Of a DNA stretch of 64,000 bases, positions 47,029 to 55,812 are shown piece after piece. The DNA is from Azospirillum sp. 412522 (GTDB lineage: Bacteria; Pseudomonadota; Alphaproteobacteria; Azospirillales; Azospirillaceae). The number at the start of each line of letters is the position of its first letter. The stretch's first letter is position 1. A program made the position numbers and the translations under genes. The stretch is from contig NZ_RWIJ01000013.1 in the NCBI RefSeq assembly GCF_019805165.1, forward strand, positions 83,255-147,254, written 5' to 3'. The notes under the pieces were generated by a model. That model was not told the origin of the DNA and did not search any database. It saw only the letters and a program-made list of their open reading frames with translations.

Positions 47029-48187
47029 TCCACAGCACGGTCAGATCATCGGCAAACAGCGGGGGCATCGTCGCGAAATAGCGGTCGAGCAGGCAGCCCA
47101 GCGGCCGTTCCGGTATGTCGTCGCCAAGGCCGCGCACCAGATCGACCAAGCCGTCGTAACCGAGCATCCCGCCGTCCCAGCCGCGCGCCTCGTACAGCGC
47201 ATCGCTGAACAGAAGCAGCGAGGAACCCAGCGGAAACCCCAGGGAGCGGTTGCGGTATTGCACGCTTTCGGCAATGCCTAGCGGCAGCCCGCAGCTCGGC
47301 CCCACCTCCAGGCCACCGCCTGGACGGCGGATCAGCGGCTTGGGTGCGCCGGCGGTGGCATAAACCAGCCGTTCGGCGGCGACATCGACCACCGCATAGA
47401 TCATCGCGGCGAATTGCCCCTCCGGCAGCAAACCGACCAGCAGGCCGTTCAGCGCCCGCAGAGTCTCGGCCGGGTCGTCGGCGGGAAGATCGGTGCGCGC
47501 CAGCAGGGCATGCAGCCGGAAGGTGTTCAACGCCGCCGCCACCCCGTGACCGGTGAAATCGCACAGAAACAGGGCGAAGCGATGGTCGTCCAGCAACCGC
47601 GCCCCCCAAAGGTCGCCACCCAGTTCCGAACTCGATTCGAAGTGGCTGTCCAGCACGATGCCGTATCGCCCCTCCAAGGACCGGCGGAGCGTCGCGTCGG
47701 GCAGCAGTCCAAGCTGCATCTCGCGCGCCGACGCCATCCGCTGAACCGCGTCGTGATGGTAGGTGCGCAGGCTGCGGATGACTTCCTGCAAGGAGCGGTC
47801 GAGGCGGCGGTTCTCCAGATGCAGCGACAGGCGCGCCGACAGTTCCGCAAGGGTCAGCGGCCGTGCCAGCAGATCGGTCGCCCCCGCCCGCATCAGATCC
47901 CCGCGCTGGCGTCCGCCGGCAAAACGGCCGAGCACGAGGATCGGCACGTCATGCAGATGCGCCTCCGCGCGCAACTCCGCCAACAGCTCCGGACCGAATC
48001 CACGCAGGCCGGCATGTAGAAGCAGAAGCTGCGGCTTGCCGCTCTCCCGATCGGCAATGGCGTCCGCCAGCCCGTCGCTGCCAACCACGGCAACCCGGCC
48101 AATTCCCAGACGACCCAGGACATCCCGCAACGGCCCGGCCGCTGCGGGCCGCGGATGGCCGATCACGACGGATGGGCAGCCGGTCAC
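46991..48187 (-). CDS. PP2C (RsbU/SpoIIE-type) phosphatase with pseudo-receiver
   Basis: A 398-residue protein. The N-terminal 125 residues have a receiver fold (SVVIGHPRPAAAGPLRDVLG, VPILVLGRF, DLLARPLTLAEL) but lack the acidic pair, the phospho-acceptor (LLLLHAGL, Asp replaced by His) and the Lys (Arg instead). A helical linker (EVIRSLRTYHHDAVQRM) joins it to the PP2C domain, whose metal-binding Asp residues are kept in SSELGGDLWG, LFLCDFTGHGVAAAL and FADDLTVLW. It should dephosphorylate the STAS protein encoded directly upstream, 3 bases before its own start, completing a partner switch. Confidence 0.92.
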   Translation of the reverse strand: MTGCPSVVIGHPRPAAAGPLRDVLGRLGIGRVAVVGSDGLADAIADRESGKPQLLLLHAGLRGFGPELLAELRAEAHLHDVPILVLGRFAGGRQRGDLMRAGATDLLARPLTLAELSARLSLHLENRRLDRSLQEVIRSLRTYHHDAVQRMASAREMQLGLLPDATLRRSLEGRYGIVLDSHFESSSELGGDLWGARLLDDHRFALFLCDFTGHGVAAALNTFRLHALLARTDLPADDPAETLRALNGLLVGLLPEGQFAAMIYAVVDVAAERLVYATAGAPKPLIRRPGGGLEVGPSCGLPLGIAESVQYRNRSLGFPLGSSLLLFSDALYEARGWDGGMLGYDGLVDLVRGLGDDIPERPLGCLLDRYFATMPPLFADDLTVLWISRTGRPPPGPD

Positions 48188-48190
48188 CGC

Positions 48191-48496
48191 TCAGAACTCG
48201 CAGGGGATGATGGTGTGGAATTCCGAGATCTCGATCAGTTCACGGACCTGACCGCGGGGATGCCTCATACGGAAGACGATTCCAGCGCGCTTGGCCGCGT
48301 TGTTCGCCAGGATCAGCAGCCCCAGCCCTGCGGAGTCCATGTAATCGACGGCGGAAAGGTCGAGGACGCATTCCGCGATGCCGCCCTGTTCCCAGCCCGA
48401 AAGGATTTCCCGGAAATCGGCGTCGGCCTCGAACGTCAATTGCCCGCGAAGCTCCAGTTCGCGCCTGTCACCGCTATCGCGCACCGTATAATCCAT
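48191..48496 (-). CDS. STAS-domain anti-anti-sigma factor-like protein
   Basis: A 101-residue single STAS domain of the SpoIIAA/RsbV/HsbA type. The phosphorylatable Ser55 lies in YMDSAGLGLLILANNA; strands read LELRGQLTFEAD and CVLDLSAVDY. The start was set at ATG 48496, which has GGATGAG upstream and begins at the family N-terminus; ATGs at 48523 and 48541 are in frame but less well supported. It is co-oriented with, and 3 bases before, the phosphatase gene. It is the expected substrate of both the REC-kinase and the phosphatase. Confidence 0.9.
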   Translation of the reverse strand: MDYTVRDSGDRRELELRGQLTFEADADFREILSGWEQGGIAECVLDLSAVDYMDSAGLGLLILANNAAKRAGIVFRMRHPRGQVRELIEISEFHTIIPCEF

Positions 48497-48608
48497 CGAC
48501 TCATCCAACTTTGCGAACGCCATGCGCGCCAGTCCCGCCATTTCGGTTCGCCATCCCGTTCAAGCTGGCGGAACGGCAGCAGGCCACTGACGGCGACCGA
48601 TCGACGGT

Positions 48609-50270
48609 CTACATTCCAGGCTCGAATACCGTGACACGGTTGCGGCCAAGATGCTTCGCCCGATAGAGCGCGAGATCGGCACGGTGGATCGCCCGCTCCA
48701 ATGTGTCGTTGGCGCCCTCCAACCCGGCGATGCCGATGCTGGCGGTCAGGCGGAAGGTGCCGTCCGGCGCCTCGATCGGCATGCGGGCCAGATGACGGCG
48801 CACCCGCTCGGCCACCACGCGACTTTCATCGGCTGTCGCGCCGGGCAGGACCACCACGAACTCCTCCCCTCCCAGCCGGCCGAGGATGTCGTATTCCCGC
48901 AGGATGGCCTGACATCCGGCCGCCACCATACGCAGCGCATCGTCACCGGTGGCATGGCCGAAGGTATCGTTGATGCGCTTGAAATGGTCGACGTCGAGGA
49001 CGAAGACCGACAGGGGCTCGTGGAAGCGGTGGGCGCGGGCCATCTGGGCGCGCGCCATGTCCATGAAGGAGCGGCGATTGAAGATCCCGGTCAACGGATC
49101 GCGCGAAGCCATGTCGCGCAACGCCTCTTCCATGCTGCGGCGTTCGGTGTAGTCGTAGATCCAGGCCAGATTGACCGCGATGCCCTGGATCACCGCCTGG
49201 TTCACCGTGAACAGCGTCCAGAAGGGCGAACCGTCCGCGCGCTTGAACTGGACTTCCATGTTGGTGACGCCGCCACCGCCGCGGAGCCGCTCCAGCACGC
49301 GCAGATGCTGGTTGCTGTCCAGGTAATAGTCCCGGGCGCGGCTGCCGATCAGCTTTTCACGCGGCAGGCCGATCAGCTCGGCGAATCGGGTGTTGACGAA
49401 GATGATGCGTCCGTCGTCACGGCGGGAAACCGAAACACCGATCGGACTCTGTTCGAGGATCGCATCCAGCCGTTCCTCGTTCGGCCGCACTTCGGTCAGT
49501 TCGTGGATGGCGCCGACGATGCCCGCGGGCTTGCCCGAATCGTCGCGGAATGCGGCCTTGGTCAGGTTGACCATGCGCATCACGCCCTCCGCCGTGCAGA
49601 TCGGCGCTTCGTACTGGATACTTCCGTCACCCTCCAGCAGGGCACGGTCGCGGCCGACATGCTCCTCGGCCATGTCCGGGCTGGTGAGCGCAAAGGTGGT
49701 CCGTTGCAGCATCCCGTCGCGGTCAATGCCGGTCAGCCGCGAGAAGGCGTGATTGACCGCGATGTACTGGCCAGCGGCGTTCTTGACGAACAACGGCACC
49801 GGCGAGGCCTCCAGCAAGGCCTCGACGACCGGCATCTCGCCGGCCGGGGCGCCAGTTGGGCCACAGTCATCCACGGCACGTCCCTGGCAGTACACCGAAT
49901 CGACATCGGTCACCGTCAGCAGGCGAAACTCGTCCGCCATGTATCCGGCCTCCGTTCCCGGAGCGGCCATCGCCCAGGACGCTGCCGCCACCGTCACCCA
50001 GCGGAGGGAACCGTCGCTCCGCATCGCTTGGCGTATCCCCTCCGCATCGGCCGTCGTTCCGCCGCCATCGCAGCCGTCCAGCCCGAACTCGCAGAGGCTC
50101 CGCCCCGGCAGGCCGCCCGCCTCGCAACCCAACAGGTCATGAAGAACCGGATTCGCATGATGGATGATCCCCGAAGCCGCGACGACGCACACCCCGACCG
50201 GGAGATGGTCGAGGACCGACAATGCGGTGTCGCGTCCGTCCTGCGCAGCACGGCCCGAGATCATTGCCAT
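48609..50270 (-). CDS. diguanylate cyclase with three PAS domains
   Basis: A cytosolic c-di-GMP synthase of 553 residues. PAS-like domains lie at about 15-120 (LDHLPVGVCVVAASGIIHHA), 150-265 (LLEASPVPLFVKNAAGQYIA) and 270-390 (ILEQSPIGVSVSRRDDGRII). The GGDEF domain (about 395-553) has the active-site signature RLGGEEFVVVLPG. The product-inhibition I-site RxxD (REYD) sits exactly five residues before GGEEF, so feedback control is likely. No EAL domain. The start is uncertain: ATG 50270 is used, while TTG 50372 and TTG 50315 are in frame. It lies upstream of the STAS-phosphatase pair, 112 bases away. Confidence 0.92.
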   Translation of the reverse strand: MAMISGRAAQDGRDTALSVLDHLPVGVCVVAASGIIHHANPVLHDLLGCEAGGLPGRSLCEFGLDGCDGGGTTADAEGIRQAMRSDGSLRWVTVAAASWAMAAPGTEAGYMADEFRLLTVTDVDSVYCQGRAVDDCGPTGAPAGEMPVVEALLEASPVPLFVKNAAGQYIAVNHAFSRLTGIDRDGMLQRTTFALTSPDMAEEHVGRDRALLEGDGSIQYEAPICTAEGVMRMVNLTKAAFRDDSGKPAGIVGAIHELTEVRPNEERLDAILEQSPIGVSVSRRDDGRIIFVNTRFAELIGLPREKLIGSRARDYYLDSNQHLRVLERLRGGGGVTNMEVQFKRADGSPFWTLFTVNQAVIQGIAVNLAWIYDYTERRSMEEALRDMASRDPLTGIFNRRSFMDMARAQMARAHRFHEPLSVFVLDVDHFKRINDTFGHATGDDALRMVAAGCQAILREYDILGRLGGEEFVVVLPGATADESRVVAERVRRHLARMPIEAPDGTFRLTASIGIAGLEGANDTLERAIHRADLALYRAKHLGRNRVTVFEPGM

Positions 50271-50422
50271 GCAACCGGGATCCGGCGCAGCCGAGAGTGT
50301 CCCATTGACTTTCAATTCCCCGCAGCGCCGGCGGTTTCCGACAGAGTCGAAATAGAATGGCCGGACTTTCAAGAACGGCCGAGTGTATAAAATTTTCGCC
50401 GATTGTTCAAGTCGCTGACATT

Positions 50423-51505
50423 TTACAGGGTTGCATCGGCCTTAGCTATCCCTGCCCGCAGCGCGACGCCAAGCCGCTGCCACGCCATGTCTCCTCCCGG
50501 CAATCCGAAGCGCAGCCAATCAGGCCGATGTTCGAATCGCCGCACCAGGATCCCGGCCTCGCCCAAGGCGCGATGAAGCACAGGCGCCCGCGGATCCTCG
50601 ACGAGGCGGAACAGTTCGGTACCGCCGGCCACCTGCAGGCCGGCGCCTTCCAGCAACCGGTCCAACGCCGCAGCGGCATCCACCAGACGGTCGCGCGTCG
50701 CCGCGATCCAGCCATGGTCGCCCAACGCCGCCGTGGCGACGGCCAGCCCCGGCCCCGACACCGCCCAGGGTCCGATGGCCTCGCGCAGAGCAGCGGCCAG
50801 CCCGACCGGAGCCAGCGCGATGCCCAACCGCAGGCCCGCCAACCCGAAGAACTTGCCGAAGGACCGGAGAACCACCAGACCCGGCCGCCCCGCATGCCCG
50901 GCGACGCTATCCTCCGGCCGCATGTCGGCGAAGGCCTCGTCCACCACCAGCCAGCCGCCCCGCGCAGCCTGCGCCGCCGCAAGCTCCAGTAGCCGGGAAA
51001 TGGGCAGACACCGCCCATCGGGATTGTTGGGATTGACGACGACCAGTACGTCCGCCGCCGCCCCGCCCTCCTCCGACATCAGCACGTCGTGGCCGGCCAG
51101 CGCCCAGCAACGGGCATGCTCGGCATAGGTCGGCCCCAGGATGGCCACGCTGCCCGGCTTGCGCAGCCGGGGCAGCAGTTGGATCAGCGCCTGCGATCCC
51201 GACGCGGCGGCCACCAGCTCCGCCGAGGGCGCCCCGTAGCGGACGGCGGCGGCCATGCGCAAAGCAGCCTCCTCTCCTCGGCCGGGCAGCCGGGTCCAGG
51301 CATCCTGCGGCACGGGCGGCAACGGGTAGGGCCAGGGATTGATGCCGGTGGACAGGTCGATCCACGGCTCCGGAGCGTCGGGGAATGTGGTGCGGGCGCC
51401 GTCCAGGTCACCACCATGCAGAAGAGAGCCCTGCATGCCGGTCTTTTGCCCCGTTCCCTGCTCGACTGCCACGCGCGGCTTGGTCGCCGGGCTGTCTTCG
51501 GCCAT
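50423..51505 (-). CDS. cobC: threonine-phosphate decarboxylase CobC
   Basis: Pyridoxal-phosphate enzyme that makes (R)-1-amino-2-propanol O-phosphate, the aminopropanol arm of cobalamin. It has 360 residues with aminotransferase class I fold. Visible are WIDLSTGINPWPYP near residue 48 (cobinamide enzyme signature), ASGSQALIQLLPRL (cofactor phosphate binding), VVNPNNPDGR, and the Schiff-base Lys in LRSFGKFFGLAGLRLG. AGAGG precedes the ATG at 51505. It is divergent from cobD, 69 bases away, so the pair shares a promoter region; no cobalamin riboswitch fits in that gap. Confidence 0.94.
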   Translation of the reverse strand: MAEDSPATKPRVAVEQGTGQKTGMQGSLLHGGDLDGARTTFPDAPEPWIDLSTGINPWPYPLPPVPQDAWTRLPGRGEEAALRMAAAVRYGAPSAELVAAASGSQALIQLLPRLRKPGSVAILGPTYAEHARCWALAGHDVLMSEEGGAAADVLVVVNPNNPDGRCLPISRLLELAAAQAARGGWLVVDEAFADMRPEDSVAGHAGRPGLVVLRSFGKFFGLAGLRLGIALAPVGLAAALREAIGPWAVSGPGLAVATAALGDHGWIAATRDRLVDAAAALDRLLEGAGLQVAGGTELFRLVEDPRAPVLHRALGEAGILVRRFEHRPDWLRFGLPGGDMAWQRLGVALRAGIAKADATL

Positions 51506-51574
51506 GATCGCGCCTCTTTCCTTTCACAATCGCGTGGCCGGCGGGCCGCGCCATTCGCCTGGAACGTCCCACCC

Positions 51575-52537
51575 GTGCCGCTGCATCCATTCCTGCTCGC
51601 CACCGCGCTCATCGTTGAAGCGGTGGCCGGCTATCCCGACCCACTCTACGCCCGCATCCGTCATCCGGTCGTGTGGATCGGAGCGCTTATCGCCCAGTTG
51701 GACGGCGCACTCAACCGTGAGACCGATGGCTTCGACCGCCGCAGGGCCTTCGGCGTGCTGGCGGTGGCGGTGCTTCTGTTGACGGTGGGCGGGATCGCGG
51801 TGGCAGCGGCGTGGGCCTGCCGGCTTCTGCCCTTTGGCTGGCTGGCCGAGGCTGTACTTGCCTCCGCTCTGCTGGCCCAGCGCAGCCTGCACGACCATGT
51901 GGCGGCCGTCGCCAGAGGCTTCCGCACCGGCGGGCTGGAGGGCGCCCGCGCGGCGGTGTCGATGATCGTCGGCCGCAACCCGGCCTCTCTCGACGAACCT
52001 GCGGTCGCCCGCGCCGCCATAGAAAGCCTTGCCGAGAACTTCTCCGACGGGGTGGTGGCGCCGGCCTTCTGGCTGCTGGTGGGCGGCCTGCCGGGTCTGG
52101 CGCTCTATAAGGCGATCAACACCGCGGACAGCATGATCGGCCACCGGACTCCGCGGCACGAGGCCTTCGGCTGGGCGGCGGCACGGCTGGACGATCTGGT
52201 CAACCTGCCGGGATCGCGCCTGAGCGCAGTGCTGTTGGTGGGGGCCGCCTGGACGACCGGCGGAGCCGACGCGCGGCAGGCCTGGGCGTCCGTCCGGAAG
52301 GATGCCCGCCGCCACCGCTCCCCCAATGCCGGCTGGCCGGAGGCGGCAATGGCCGGCGCGCTCGACCTGCGGCTGGGCGGACCTCGGGTCTATGGACACA
52401 CGCGCATCGAGGACGTCTGGCTCGGCGCCGGCCGCACCGCCGCCACTCCGGACGATATCGGCCGGGCGCTGGCGCTTTACCGCCGCGCCTGCGGGCTGCT
52501 GATCGCGGGCGCGCTGGCGCTGGCCTTACTGGGGTAG
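51575..52537 (+). CDS. cobD: adenosylcobinamide-phosphate synthase CobD/CbiB
   Basis: Inner-membrane protein of 320 residues that attaches the aminopropanol arm to adenosylcobyric acid. Family motifs are EAVAGYPDPLYARIRHPVVW near the start, SLHDHVAAV, AVSMIVGRNPASLDEPAVAR, ESLAENFSDGVVAPAFW, ALYKAINTADSMIGHR, and PEAAMAGALDLRLGGPRVYG. About four to five hydrophobic helices. The frame is open well upstream, antisense to cobC; GTG 51575 is chosen because it begins at the family N-terminus and avoids overlap with cobC. Confidence 0.94.
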   Translation: MPLHPFLLATALIVEAVAGYPDPLYARIRHPVVWIGALIAQLDGALNRETDGFDRRRAFGVLAVAVLLLTVGGIAVAAAWACRLLPFGWLAEAVLASALLAQRSLHDHVAAVARGFRTGGLEGARAAVSMIVGRNPASLDEPAVARAAIESLAENFSDGVVAPAFWLLVGGLPGLALYKAINTADSMIGHRTPRHEAFGWAAARLDDLVNLPGSRLSAVLLVGAAWTTGGADARQAWASVRKDARRHRSPNAGWPEAAMAGALDLRLGGPRVYGHTRIEDVWLGAGRTAATPDDIGRALALYRRACGLLIAGALALALLG

Positions 52538-52541
52538 ATAC

Positions 52542-53123
52542 TCACCCTCGCGTCGCCCTCCCCATAATCAGCGACAGGCGTCGGCCGATGCGGCGCCCGA
52601 ACTCGCGAATGCCGTGCAACAGGCGGCGGGCGGCGCGGATGGCGGCGGTATCGTTCAGCCACGAGAGCCAAGCCGTCACCCGCACATAGCCCCAGGCGAA
52701 CCAGCCGATGGTCAGCAGCTTCGGCTTGGCGACGTGGAACAGCCGCTCCACCAGGGTGATCTTGACCAGTTCGGCCACGCCGATCACCGCCATGCCGGCG
52801 ACGGGGCGACCGGTGGCGAACAGCCATAGACCGACAGGTTTGGCGGGCTCCAGCAGGGCCAGCGGCACGAGGACCAGGACCAGCGACGGATACGGCCCCA
52901 ACCCTGCAACCCATACACCGATCCGTGCGAACAGCGGCAGTCGTGCGAGGCGGCGGACCACCGGGCGCACCACCCAGTAAGCCAAGGCATCCAGAACGAA
53001 ATATCCGACCGCGAGCAGCACCGCGACCGGGCGCAACAGCCGGGACAGCAGACTGCGTAGCTGCGCCGGCCTTTCGGAGGGGATGGGGCGGTCCTTCGCC
53101 CCGGCTGGGGGTGTGCTGTTCAT
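52542..53123 (-). CDS. hypothetical inner-membrane protein
   Basis: A 193-residue protein starting MNSTPPAGAKDRPIPSERP. Two or three hydrophobic segments are visible (VAVLLAVGYFVLDALAYWVV, LVLVLVPLALLEPAKPVGLWLF and GMAVIGVAELVKITLVERLF), and the C-terminus is strongly basic (RRLLHGIREFGRRIGRRL). The motif VKITLVERLFHVAKPKLLTIGWFAWGY lies at about 115-141 and seems conserved in related proteins of the class, from memory. I cannot name a family or function. It converges on cobD with only four bases between stop codons. Confidence 0.75.
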   Translation of the reverse strand: MNSTPPAGAKDRPIPSERPAQLRSLLSRLLRPVAVLLAVGYFVLDALAYWVVRPVVRRLARLPLFARIGVWVAGLGPYPSLVLVLVPLALLEPAKPVGLWLFATGRPVAGMAVIGVAELVKITLVERLFHVAKPKLLTIGWFAWGYVRVTAWLSWLNDTAAIRAARRLLHGIREFGRRIGRRLSLIMGRATRG

Positions 53124-53212
53124 TCGAAATATTCCGCCGGAGGTCCTAGGTCCCTGTCTACCACGAAGGCCAGCCTTTCGTTCGCAGGAAGGGGCTGGCA
53201 CCTTCACCCGAA

Positions 53213-55648
53213 TTGTTTCTGCACACGCACAATCGACTCTGCCTACTCCCCGAACGCATCAACACGACAGCCACATCCACCGTGCCAGGCCATTACGACC
53301 CCCTTCTTGTCGCACTGTCCTATGTAATCGCCGTGTTCGGCGGTTATGTGGCGCTGGATCTCGCCCATCATGCCCGTAGCGGCACGGCGGGTCCGTCCAC
53401 CGCGCCGAATTCGCGCCTCAAACCCGGCGATGGTCCCGGCAACCGCCGGCGGCTTGCCGGTGCGGCACTGGCCTTGGGTGCGGGGATATGGTCGATGCAT
53501 TTCATCGGGATGCTGGCGTACCGCAGCGACGTCCCCATCGGCTACGATGCCGGGCTGACGGCGCTGTCGTTCTTTCTGGCCGTCGGGGTTTCAGGGGCGG
53601 GCCTGTTCGCTGTTGCACGCAACCGACCCCACCATTTTACATTGCCGACTGCGGGAACCCTCACCGGGCTCGGCATCGTTGGCATGCATTATGTGGGAAT
53701 GTCGGGCATGCGCATGGACATGAAGCTGTCCTATGACATCGTTCTGGTCGCCGTATCCGTGGCGGTCGCCATCGTCGCCTCCACCGCGGCACTGTGGCTG
53801 GCCTTCCGGACCAAGCGCCCGATCCAGCGCGCGGCCGGGGCCGTGCTGCTGGGGCTGGGGGTGGTGACGATGCACTACACCGGCATGGCGGCGGCCGGGA
53901 TGGAGCCGGTGACGGAGTTGAGCGCCATGACCGTCGGCGGCGCGGATGCCAGCCGGACGATTGCCGGCCATGCGGCGGCGCACACCGGCCAGGGTATCGC
54001 TCTCTCCTCTTCCCTGCTGGCGATCATGACGGGGATGGGGACTCTGCTTCTGCTGTCGCTGGCGATGCTGTCGTCCCTGCTCGACCGCCGGCAGCAGGCG
54101 GAGCGTTCGGCGGAGCAGGAGGCGCGCTACCGCGCCATCGTCGACACCGCGGTCGATCCGATCATCCTGATCGACGACCGGGGCACCGTGGAGTCCTTCA
54201 ACCGCGCGGCGGAGATCACATTCGGCTACCGGGCCGACGAGGTGATCGGCCGCAATGTCCGCATGCTGATGCCGGAGCCCTACCGCAGCGCCCACGATGG
54301 CTATCTCGACCGCTACCATCGCACCGGAGAGCGGCGCATCGTCGGAATTGGCCGCGAGGTGGACGGGCTGCGCAAGGATGGCACCACCTTCCCGCTCGAC
54401 CTGTCGGTCGGCGAATGGCATGTCGGCAAGCGCCGCATGTACACAGGCATCATGCGCGATATCACCGCCCGCAAGGCGGCGGAAGAGGCGATCCTGCGCG
54501 CCCGCGACGAGGCGGAAGCGGCAAGTGTCGAGGCGGTCAAAGCCCGCGACGATGCCCAGCGCGCCGACCGCGCCAAGACCAAGTTCCTGGCCGCCGCCAG
54601 CCACGATCTGCGCCAGCCGCTCCAATCGCTGTTCTTCTTCGCCCACGCCTTATCGGACAAGCTGGAGAACCACCCGACATCCCCTCTGCTGGCCAGCATG
54701 ACCGATTCGCTGAACGGCCTGCGGGTGATGCTGGACAGCCTGCTGGACGTCTCGCGACTGGATGCCGGAGTGGTGAAGCCCAGCGTCACCGACTTCGCGC
54801 TCGGTCCGCTGCTGGAACGGCTGGCGGACGAATACCGCATCCGCGCCGCCGAGGCCGGCTTGTCGCTGCGCCATGTGCCGACCTCCGCCTGGACCAGCAG
54901 CGACCCCGCCCTGTTGGAGCGCATCCTGCGCAACCTGATCGAGAACGCCATCCGCTACACCGAACGCGGCGACATCCTGGTCGGCTGCCTGCTTAACGGC
55001 GGCGGCCTGCGGCTGGCCGTGCTGGACCAGGGCATCGGCATCCCGACCGACAAGACGCAGGATATCTTCCAGGAGTTCACCCAGCTCGCCAACCCGGAAC
55101 GCGACCGGCGAAAAGGCCTGGGACTGGGTCTTGCCATCGTCCGGCGTCTGGCCGGTCTGCTGGAGCACGGGGTAACGGTGCGGTCCACCCCCGGCCGGGG
55201 CAGCGGCTTCTTTCTCGACCTGCCGGCGGCGGTGCCGCGTCCGATCCCCAAGCCGGTGCGCAGCCCGGCCGAGCTGCCGGACGCCAAGGGGCTGATCGTC
55301 GTCGTCGATGACGACACCATCATCCTGCTGAGCATGCGGGCGATGCTGGAGGAGTGGGGGTATGAGGTGGTCGCCGCCGTGTCGGCCGACGAGGCGATTG
55401 CGTCGCTTCTGAATCTCGGCCGGCAGCCGGCGATGATCGTCGCCGATTACCGCCTGCGCGAAGGCCGGACCGGGGTGGAGGCGATCCGAGACATCTACGG
55501 TGTCTGCGGCGTGCGCGTCCCCGCCGTGGTCCTGACCGGCGACACCGACCCCGCACGGATCGCCGAGGTCCAGCGCAGCGGCCACCGCCTGATCCACAAG
55601 CCGGTGTCCGCCCCGATGCTGCGCGAGATCCTGACCGCGACGGCCTAG
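53213..55648 (+). CDS. MHYT-PAS(FixL-like)-histidine kinase-receiver
   Basis: An 811-residue hybrid sensor. The N-terminal membrane MHYT domain (about 30-290) has three signature repeats: WSMHFIGM, GMHYVGM and TMHYTGM, thought to bind copper and sense O2, CO or NO. A PAS domain follows (about 300-420) that is close to FixL: LMPEPYRSAHDGYLDRY keeps the haem-ligand His (His361 here) and the Arg six residues later, then GERRIVGIGREVDG. HisKA has His464 in ASHDLRQPLQ, and HATPase ends GLGLGLAIVRRL. The C-terminal receiver has VVVDDDT, Asp745 in IVADYRL and Lys in LIHKPVS. The start is uncertain between TTG 53213 and GTG 53282. Confidence 0.93.
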   Translation: MFLHTHNRLCLLPERINTTATSTVPGHYDPLLVALSYVIAVFGGYVALDLAHHARSGTAGPSTAPNSRLKPGDGPGNRRRLAGAALALGAGIWSMHFIGMLAYRSDVPIGYDAGLTALSFFLAVGVSGAGLFAVARNRPHHFTLPTAGTLTGLGIVGMHYVGMSGMRMDMKLSYDIVLVAVSVAVAIVASTAALWLAFRTKRPIQRAAGAVLLGLGVVTMHYTGMAAAGMEPVTELSAMTVGGADASRTIAGHAAAHTGQGIALSSSLLAIMTGMGTLLLLSLAMLSSLLDRRQQAERSAEQEARYRAIVDTAVDPIILIDDRGTVESFNRAAEITFGYRADEVIGRNVRMLMPEPYRSAHDGYLDRYHRTGERRIVGIGREVDGLRKDGTTFPLDLSVGEWHVGKRRMYTGIMRDITARKAAEEAILRARDEAEAASVEAVKARDDAQRADRAKTKFLAAASHDLRQPLQSLFFFAHALSDKLENHPTSPLLASMTDSLNGLRVMLDSLLDVSRLDAGVVKPSVTDFALGPLLERLADEYRIRAAEAGLSLRHVPTSAWTSSDPALLERILRNLIENAIRYTERGDILVGCLLNGGGLRLAVLDQGIGIPTDKTQDIFQEFTQLANPERDRRKGLGLGLAIVRRLAGLLEHGVTVRSTPGRGSGFFLDLPAAVPRPIPKPVRSPAELPDAKGLIVVVDDDTIILLSMRAMLEEWGYEVVAAVSADEAIASLLNLGRQPAMIVADYRLREGRTGVEAIRDIYGVCGVRVPAVVLTGDTDPARIAEVQRSGHRLIHKPVSAPMLREILTATA

Positions 55649-55812
55649 ACCGGTTCTCCCTCCTCCCGTTCCTGCGGCGACCGAGGAAAAAAGCGCCCGA
55701 CTCCACCGAAGCACCCCTGGACGGGCCGGCGGCCGGGAGACTAGCATCCGCCACCCGAACGAGCCCCCCGGCGGCCCCCGCCCGTCGCCGCCCCCTTTTC
55801 CTTTCACGGACC

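Noticed and set aside
51506..51574. Possible cobalamin riboswitch between cobC and cobD
   Set aside because: The gap is only 69 bases, too short for the element, and no B12-box-like sequence was seen.
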